A stretch of 10,890 nucleotides of DNA from JBFFSQ01 sp041572275. GTDB taxonomy: Bacteria > Pseudomonadota > Gammaproteobacteria > SZUA-229. Both the position numbers and the translations under genes were made by a program. Within the stretch, counting starts at the first letter, position 1, and every line of letters starts with the position of its first letter. The stretch covers positions 1 to 10,890 of the forward strand of contig JBFFSQ010000097.1 of the NCBI GenBank assembly GCA_041572275.1, read 5' to 3'. The notes under the pieces are model-generated. The model was not told the DNA's origin and ran no database searches. It worked only from the letters and a program-made list of their open reading frames with translations. This document shows positions 7,199 to 10,890 of the stretch, in pieces.

Positions 7199-7762
7199 AT
7201 GACGCCGAATCTGTTACTGGAACCCACCATTGAAGCTCAGTGGAAGCATATCCTTGAACAAGCCGAACATCAGAGCCGCTGCCAGCTTGATGAAGAACTC
7301 GAAAGTTATCTGATTTTTACCCTGATCCGATTCACCCAGAACCCACAATTAGCCGTCCAGGCACTGGCACCCGAGTATCTCCAGCAGTTTCGCCTCAAAC
7401 ACCATGCCTCACGACAGCAGTTACGAGATATTGGCGACCAGTGTTTACTCATCTCCGGACTGTTTCCACAACGGGCGGAGAAACGCCTGGTCAGGGTTAG
7501 TTATTATGTCGACATGGGACGCAGTGCCTACCAGCATTTAAGCACCCTGCTCAAACAGGCCTTTGCCCGACTTTACCAACATCTGTCACACAATTTTGTT
7601 CCTTTGATGGATGTTTTACAGAATATCCGTCCTGATCCTGCACTGTTACCACTTCAGGCCTTTGAACTGTGGCAGGATACCGGCAGCGCACATGCCAGAG
7701 CACTGCTCAGTCAGAGCACCAACGCAATTCCGGTTTGTAAGCCAAACGCAAATCAGCATTAA
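7199..7762 (+). CDS. Uncharacterised helical protein divergent from glyQ
   Basis: A 187-residue protein that I do not recognise as a named family. There is no signal peptide, no membrane span and no catalytic motif I know. It looks soluble and almost wholly alpha-helical, rich in Gln, Leu, His and Arg. The most constrained-looking part is the centre: DIGDQCLLISGLFPQRA (77-93) followed by SYYVDMGRSAY (101-111). The pattern of aromatic and small residues there resembles a conserved domain of unknown function rather than a random ORF. The frame can be extended three codons to GTG at 7190, but GAGG at 7187-7190 sits eight bases before the ATG at 7199, which I therefore choose. It is transcribed away from glyQ and lies 48 bases before the PP-loop ATPase gene, so it may share that transcript. 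Its coding style matches its neighbours, arguing for a resident gene. Confidence 0.8.
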   Translation: MTPNLLLEPTIEAQWKHILEQAEHQSRCQLDEELESYLIFTLIRFTQNPQLAVQALAPEYLQQFRLKHHASRQQLRDIGDQCLLISGLFPQRAEKRLVRVSYYVDMGRSAYQHLSTLLKQAFARLYQHLSHNFVPLMDVLQNIRPDPALLPLQAFELWQDTGSAHARALLSQSTNAIPVCKPNANQH

Positions 7763-7810
7763 TCCAGCAGGACTGGTAAAATACTTCTTTTTTGTTAATT
7801 GCTGGTCTGT

Positions 7811-8851
7811 ATGTCACAACGTAAAGCCGTCGCGCTCATTTCCGGGGGACTTGATTCCCTGCTTGCTGCCAAAGTCATGCTCGAACAGGGTATTCATGTC
7901 GAAGGTATTAATTTTTTTACCGGTTTCTGTGTGGAAGGCCATACTCACGCGATCCGAAAAAAGGACAAAGACAAACCCAAGCGCAACAATGCACTCTGGT
8001 CGGCAGAACAACTGGGCATCAAACTCCATATCATAGATATTGTGGAAGAATATAAAGACGTGCTACTCAACCCCAAGCATGGCTACGGCGCTAATATGAA
8101 TCCCTGCCTGGACTGTAAAATATTTATGGTCCACAAGGCGCAGGAATGGGCTGATCAAAACGGTTTTGATTTTATAATCACCGGCGAAGTTATCGGCCAG
8201 CGCCCGATGTCACAACGTAAGGACACCATGCCAGTAGTTGCCCGTGAATCCGGAGCTGAGGACCGCCTGTTGCGTCCGCTTTGTGCTAAAAACCTGCCCG
8301 AAACCCTGCCCGAACGTGAGGGCTGGGTGAAGCGTGACAAACTCTATGATTTCAGTGGCCGTAACCGCAAACCCCAGATGGCACTGGCAAAGCACTTTGG
8401 TTTTGAAGACTATGCCAGTCCGGCTGGAGGCTGCTGCTTCCTCACCGATGAAAACTACTCAGTGAAACTGGTCGACCTGTGGAAAGCCCGCGGTAGCCGC
8501 GATTATGAAATGGATGACATTATGTTACTGAAAGTGGGTCGCCATATTCGGCCACGCCCTCATTTCAAACTGATCATTGGTCGCGAAGAAGGTGAAAATA
8601 AATTCCTACAGGGCTATTTAAAGCTCTATAACTCGATCAAAACCACCAGTCATGCCGGACCTCTCACACTGATCGACGGTGTCGCTAATGATGAAGATCT
8701 TGAATTAGCTGCTCGTATCACCGCTCGTTTTTCCCAGGGCAAAAATGAAGACACGGTCACGGTTGAAATCCGCCGTACCAATGGTGAAGTAAAAGAAATT
8801 AATGTCACCCCAATGAAGCCCAGCGAGATGCAACAGGAGTGGTATGTATGA
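7811..8851 (+). CDS. PP-loop ATPase related to tRNA-thiolation enzymes (MnmA/ThiI-like)
   Basis: A 346-residue predicted sulfurtransferase-type enzyme. The N-terminal PP-loop SGGLDS (11-16) binds ATP and would adenylate the substrate. NPCLDC places two cysteines at 99 and 102, and GGCCF places two more at 208 and 209, a layout like the paired catalytic cysteines of MnmA, which carry a persulfide to the activated nucleoside. C40 in TGFC is another candidate. Blocks such as TGEVIGQRPMSQ (124-135) and the C-terminal KVGRHIRPRPHFKLIIGREEGEN are typical of a group annotated as tRNA (5-methylaminomethyl-2-thiouridylate) methyltransferase-like; I believe the tail resembles an NFACT-R-type RNA-binding domain, unconfirmed. 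It is not canonical MnmA, TtcA or ThiI. The ATG at 7811 has no clear SD; a TTG at 7799 is a longer option. It overlaps the TusA-like gene by four bases, which suggests a sulfur donor. The substrate, tRNA or otherwise, is unknown. Confidence 0.85.
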   Translation: MSQRKAVALISGGLDSLLAAKVMLEQGIHVEGINFFTGFCVEGHTHAIRKKDKDKPKRNNALWSAEQLGIKLHIIDIVEEYKDVLLNPKHGYGANMNPCLDCKIFMVHKAQEWADQNGFDFIITGEVIGQRPMSQRKDTMPVVARESGAEDRLLRPLCAKNLPETLPEREGWVKRDKLYDFSGRNRKPQMALAKHFGFEDYASPAGGCCFLTDENYSVKLVDLWKARGSRDYEMDDIMLLKVGRHIRPRPHFKLIIGREEGENKFLQGYLKLYNSIKTTSHAGPLTLIDGVANDEDLELAARITARFSQGKNEDTVTVEIRRTNGEVKEINVTPMKPSEMQQEWYV

Positions 8852-9078
8852 GCCATTACGAACTGGATGCCCGCCGAACCCTGTGCCCGATGCCTGTCAT
8901 TAAAACACAGAACAGGGTTAATGAACTGAGCCCTGGCGATATTCTGGAAGTAACCTGCACCGATCCGGGCGCCCTTAATGATATACCGGCCTGGTGCCGT
9001 ATCAACGGCCATAAAGTACTGGAAACCCGACAGCTTGATGATGAAGTAATTGTTATCGTTGAAGTTGGTGGTGAATAA
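8848..9078 (+). CDS. TusA/SirA-family sulfur carrier protein
   Basis: A 76-residue protein, the usual length for the family. The signature LCPMPVIKT carries the persulfide-forming cysteine C13 in a CPxP motif. CTDPGA and the DIPAWCRINGH segment (C50) match the rest of the TusA fold, a small two-layer alpha/beta sandwich. Family members pass sulfane sulfur between proteins, in tRNA thiolation, molybdoenzyme maturation or sulfur oxidation. Its ATG (8848-8850) overlaps the stop of the PP-loop gene as ATGA, and AGGAG at 8835-8839 lies eight bases upstream. A GTG at 8839 is in frame, but its use would bury that SD. The tight coupling to a cysteine-rich PP-loop enzyme points to a dedicated donor for that enzyme rather than the general TusA of the mnm5s2U pathway; that partner assignment is inference. 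Confidence 0.93.
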   Translation: MSHYELDARRTLCPMPVIKTQNRVNELSPGDILEVTCTDPGALNDIPAWCRINGHKVLETRQLDDEVIVIVEVGGE

Positions 9079-9100
9079 TAACTTCGAAATATTCCAGACA

Positions 9101-9148
9101 GTAGGCAGTGAAAGCTTTACTGACAACTAATAACTGTCAACTGCCCAC
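9101..9148. terminator. Hairpin between convergent genes, possible bidirectional terminator
   Basis: Outer arms GGCAGT (9104-9109) and ACTGCC (9140-9145) pair perfectly, and inner arms TGACA (9121-9125) and TGTCA (9135-9139) pair around a nine-base loop. An 11-base bulge (9110-9120) lies on the left side only. The position between the converging TusA-like and HMA genes suits a terminator for both, but there is no T-run on either side, so intrinsic termination is doubtful. Confidence 0.35.
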
Positions 9149-9156
9149 TTCTCAGC

Positions 9157-9444
9157 CTATTTATTCATCGCATTATCAATACGGCCAACGGCGCAACTAA
9201 CAAACGACTTGGCCTTGGCCTTAGCAGCGGCCATACCTTCGGCAGTACCTGACTCCGGATAACCCATTTTCAGCAGTGCGGCTGCCCAATCATCTTTTGC
9301 CAGTTCACTGGCTTCAATCACTACGATACCATTCTCTATATCCACGTCCACCGCAGAAATCCGGTCATCTTCCAGTAATTTTTTCTCAATACTACTGGCA
9401 CAGCCACCACATTTAATATTTTCTACACTAATCGATACATTCAT
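9157..9444 (-). CDS. Small heavy-metal-associated (HMA) domain protein
   Basis: From the ATG at 9444 the protein has 95 residues. The first 65 or so form an HMA domain of the CopZ/Atx1 type, with the metal-binding KCGGCASSI motif (C12 and C15), strands around VSISVEN and IVVIEA, and an MGYPESG end. HMA proteins of this kind bind Cu(I) or other soft metals and act as chaperones or metallo-sensors. A tail of about 30 residues (AEGMAAAKAKAKS...) follows; it is alanine/lysine-rich and contains a third cysteine, C84, which ordinary CopZ lacks. A second ATG two codons upstream (9450) is possible, but AAAGG lies nine bases before the inner ATG and only three before the outer one. The gene is divergent from a cation diffusion facilitator, with a perfect TATAAT in the shared gap, suggesting a metal-handling pair. 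The metal itself cannot be inferred. Confidence 0.88.
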   Translation of the reverse strand: MNVSISVENIKCGGCASSIEKKLLEDDRISAVDVDIENGIVVIEASELAKDDWAAALLKMGYPESGTAEGMAAAKAKAKSFVSCAVGRIDNAMNK

Positions 9445-9474
9445 GTGCATAGGCCTTTGCTCAAATGAATCTCT

Positions 9475-9503
9475 ATTATAACCGACCTGAGCTACACGTT
9501 TAA
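9475..9503 (-). promoter_or_regulatory. Predicted sigma-70 promoter for the HMA gene
   Basis: On the - strand a perfect TATAAT occupies 9480-9475, with TTAAAC (three of six for TTGACA) at 9503-9498, a 17-base spacer. Transcription would begin near 9468, leaving a leader of about 24 bases before the ATG at 9444. The perfect -10 is the main support. Confidence 0.5.
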
Positions 9504-9547
9504 ACTTGCATCATCAACAAGCAGACCTGAAAATACACTCCAAGAAA

Positions 9548-10708
9548 ATGAATGGTGTTACAGTGGAACTTACGCACGCAGAACGAAAAAAAGCGATGGA
9601 TACAGCCACCTGGTGGGGTGTATTCGTCAATCTGATACTGGCTATCGCCAAAATTATTATTGGCCTTATCGGCCACTCCCAGGCACTGCTGGCCGATGGC
9701 CTGCATTCACTATCAGACCTAATCTCCGATGGCCTGGTTCTGTTTGCAACACATCACTCGAACACCGATGCTGATGAAGATCACCCCTACGGCCATGCCC
9801 GCTATGAAACCGTTGCCACTATCGCCCTCGGTGTTTTGCTCATTGCAGTTGCTGTGGGTATCGCCATTGATGCCAGCCATCGCCTGATGAACCCGGAACA
9901 TCTCGCCATCCCCAGTACCCTAACTCTCTGGATCGCTGGCCTCTCAATCGTCAGTAAGGAAGTGCTATACCAGTACACGGTGGTAATCGCCCGCCGTGTT
10001 AAATCAAAAATGCTGGAAGCCAATGCCTGGCACCATCGCAGTGATGCTGTTTCATCGATTGTGGTGTTTGTAGGTATAGCCGGTGCTATCCTGGGCTGGC
10101 CCGTTCTCGATCCCGTTGCTGCGATTATTGTGGCCGTCATGATTGCTAAAATCGGCTGGGAACTCAGTCACCACAGTTTCCAGGAGCTGGTTGATACTGC
10201 CCTTGAGCCCGAAACCCTGGCCGATATCAAAGACCAGATCATGGCTGTAGATGGTGTGAATGAGCTACATATGCTCAGAACTCGTCGCATGGCCCATAAT
10301 GCCCTGGTTGATGTACATATACTGGTGGATTCCGATATCAGCGTTTCAGAAGGGCACCAGATATCTGAGGCTGTCGCCGGTGCACTGGTGGATAATTTTG
10401 AGGAAATTAACGATGTCACTGTTCACATCGACCCGGAAGATGATGAACTGAGCCCAAACAGCTGCAAGGACCTGCCCCTGCGTGGCGAAATTATTCAACA
10501 TCTAAAACAACATTGGCAGGATATCCCGGAAACTGCTCAGATTAACGACATTACCCTGCATTATCTCGATGGTGCGGTGAATATTGAACTCACTCTGCCG
10601 CTAACCGTGTTGCCATCCCTGGACCAGGCCGGTCAGCTGCAGGAAAAAATCCGTTCCGCCAGTCTGAGAGTACCCGAAGTGCATGAGGTCGATATCCGCT
10701 TCAACTGA
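9548..10708 (+). CDS. Cation diffusion facilitator with two tandem cytoplasmic domains
   Basis: A 386-residue inner-membrane transporter of the CDF family, expected to export divalent metal (Zn, Fe, Mn, Co or Cd) against protons. Six membrane spans are plausible within 22-206. ADGLHSLSD (49-57) and HHRSD (162-166) supply the transport site: D50, H162 and D166, with serine at 54 where E. coli YiiP has its second aspartate. DHPYGH (78-83) matches the cytoplasmic loop site. The first C-terminal domain (about 210-297) keeps YiiP-like zinc ligands H241 in HMLRTR, H257, H293 and D295. About 90 further residues follow; they look like a second, degenerate copy of the same fold and make the protein longer than typical CDFs (near 300). 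The ATG at 9548 has a poor SD; a TTG 14 codons upstream is an alternative. It is divergent from the HMA protein and upstream of the nitrogen-control region. Confidence 0.93.
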   Translation: MNGVTVELTHAERKKAMDTATWWGVFVNLILAIAKIIIGLIGHSQALLADGLHSLSDLISDGLVLFATHHSNTDADEDHPYGHARYETVATIALGVLLIAVAVGIAIDASHRLMNPEHLAIPSTLTLWIAGLSIVSKEVLYQYTVVIARRVKSKMLEANAWHHRSDAVSSIVVFVGIAGAILGWPVLDPVAAIIVAVMIAKIGWELSHHSFQELVDTALEPETLADIKDQIMAVDGVNELHMLRTRRMAHNALVDVHILVDSDISVSEGHQISEAVAGALVDNFEEINDVTVHIDPEDDELSPNSCKDLPLRGEIIQHLKQHWQDIPETAQINDITLHYLDGAVNIELTLPLTVLPSLDQAGQLQEKIRSASLRVPEVHEVDIRFN

Positions 10709-10713
10709 TTATT

Positions 10714-10730
10714 TGCACCATATCAGTGCA
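10714..10730 (+). promoter_or_regulatory. NtrC-type enhancer site 1
   Basis: TGCACCATATCAGTGCA fits the NtrC dyad TGCACCA-N3-TGGTGCA with a perfect left half (12 of 14 defined bases overall). Its centre is about 115 bases upstream of the predicted sigma-54 start. It begins six bases after the stop codon of the transporter gene. Confidence 0.75.
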
Positions 10731-10743
10731 CCCTATGACCTCC

Positions 10744-10760
10744 TGCACGCTCATGGTGCA
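10744..10760 (+). promoter_or_regulatory. NtrC-type enhancer site 2
   Basis: TGCACGCTCATGGTGCA has a perfect right half and 12 of 14 defined bases of the NtrC dyad. Its centre is 30 bases from that of site 1, about three helical turns, so two dimers would lie on the same face of the DNA, as at the E. coli glnA enhancer. Confidence 0.75.
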
Positions 10761-10810
10761 AATATTATTGTATGATTACCAGAAATCAACGCTTTAGCGC
10801 ATTTCACTTG

Positions 10811-10826
10811 TGGCACATTTCGTGCA
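10811..10826 (+). promoter_or_regulatory. Sigma-54 (-24/-12) promoter
   Basis: TGGCACATTTCGTGCA has GG and GC elements with the invariant 12-base periodicity, and 10 of 12 defined bases of TGGCACGN4TTGCW. Transcription would begin near 10837 and run rightwards out of the window. With two NtrC-type sites upstream this is a classical nitrogen-regulated promoter; glnA is the most likely target, and glnK/amtB or another nitrogen gene is possible. Confidence 0.8.
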
Positions 10827-10853
10827 AAATAAACGGCTGACAGAATTTTCACC

Positions 10854-10882
10854 ACTGAGCTGATGAAATTCTATCGCTCAGT
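10854..10882 (+). other. Hairpin in predicted 5' leader of the downstream transcript
   Basis: ACTGAGC (10854-10860) and GCTCAGT (10876-10882) are exact inverse complements, and GAT/ATC extends the stem past one bulged base. The stem lies 17 bases after the predicted sigma-54 start. An ATG at 10863 inside it opens a frame to the window edge (MKFYRSVIT), but it has no properly spaced SD, so I do not call it a gene. Confidence 0.4.
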
Positions 10883-10890
10883 AATTACTA

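Noticed and set aside
7764..7793. Small hairpin CCAG/CTGG followed by six T at 7788-7793, as a terminator after the unknown gene
   Set aside because: The stem is only four base pairs and the T-run starts 11 bases after it; this does not meet the pattern of an intrinsic terminator.
8650..9126. Long open frame on the - strand opposite the PP-loop and TusA-like genes
   Set aside because: It lies antisense to two genes with clear family motifs and its own translation shows no recognisable domain.

Overview
The window looks like a chromosomal segment of a gammaproteobacterium. GlyQ and GlyS can be followed residue by residue against my memory of the Escherichia coli proteins. The order glyQ-glyS-gmhB-acyltransferase is the one I recall from Pseudomonas and relatives. 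The PP-loop/TusA-like gene pair would fit a sulfur-metabolising lineage, but that is inference and I cannot name a genus. I see no insertion sequence, phage gene, CRISPR array, tRNA or rRNA.

Left part (1 to about 2700), visibly AT-rich: the C-terminal end of a signalling-type protein on the + strand (1-177), then on the - strand a two-receiver diguanylate cyclase (324-1568, TTG start). A 410-base AT-rich gap follows, then a LOG-family nucleotide phosphoribohydrolase (1979-2650, - strand).

Middle (2766-7050, - strand): a tight operon read from high to low coordinates, glyQ, glyS, gmhB, PlsC-type acyltransferase. The glyQ stop abuts the glyS start, and the next two junctions are 4-base stop/start overlaps, so translational coupling is likely. 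The operon joins glycyl-tRNA charging to two envelope-building enzymes.

Right part (7199-9078, + strand): an uncharacterised helical protein divergent from glyQ, then a PP-loop ATPase resembling tRNA-thiolation enzymes, overlapping by 4 bases a TusA-like sulfur-carrier gene. The pair suggests a sulfur relay onto an unknown substrate. A hairpin separates it from a convergent small heavy-metal-associated (HMA) protein (9157-9444, -). That gene is divergent from a cation diffusion facilitator (9548-10708, +) that appears to carry two tandem cytoplasmic domains.

The window ends in a nitrogen-control region: two NtrC-type 17-bp sites and a sigma-54 promoter pointing rightwards, probably driving glnA or another nitrogen-regulated gene just outside the window.

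Nothing here is clearly a new defence or mobile system. The items most worth following are the PP-loop/TusA pair, the duplicated C-terminal domain of the transporter, the nitrogen-control region at the right edge and the unknown protein beside glyQ.
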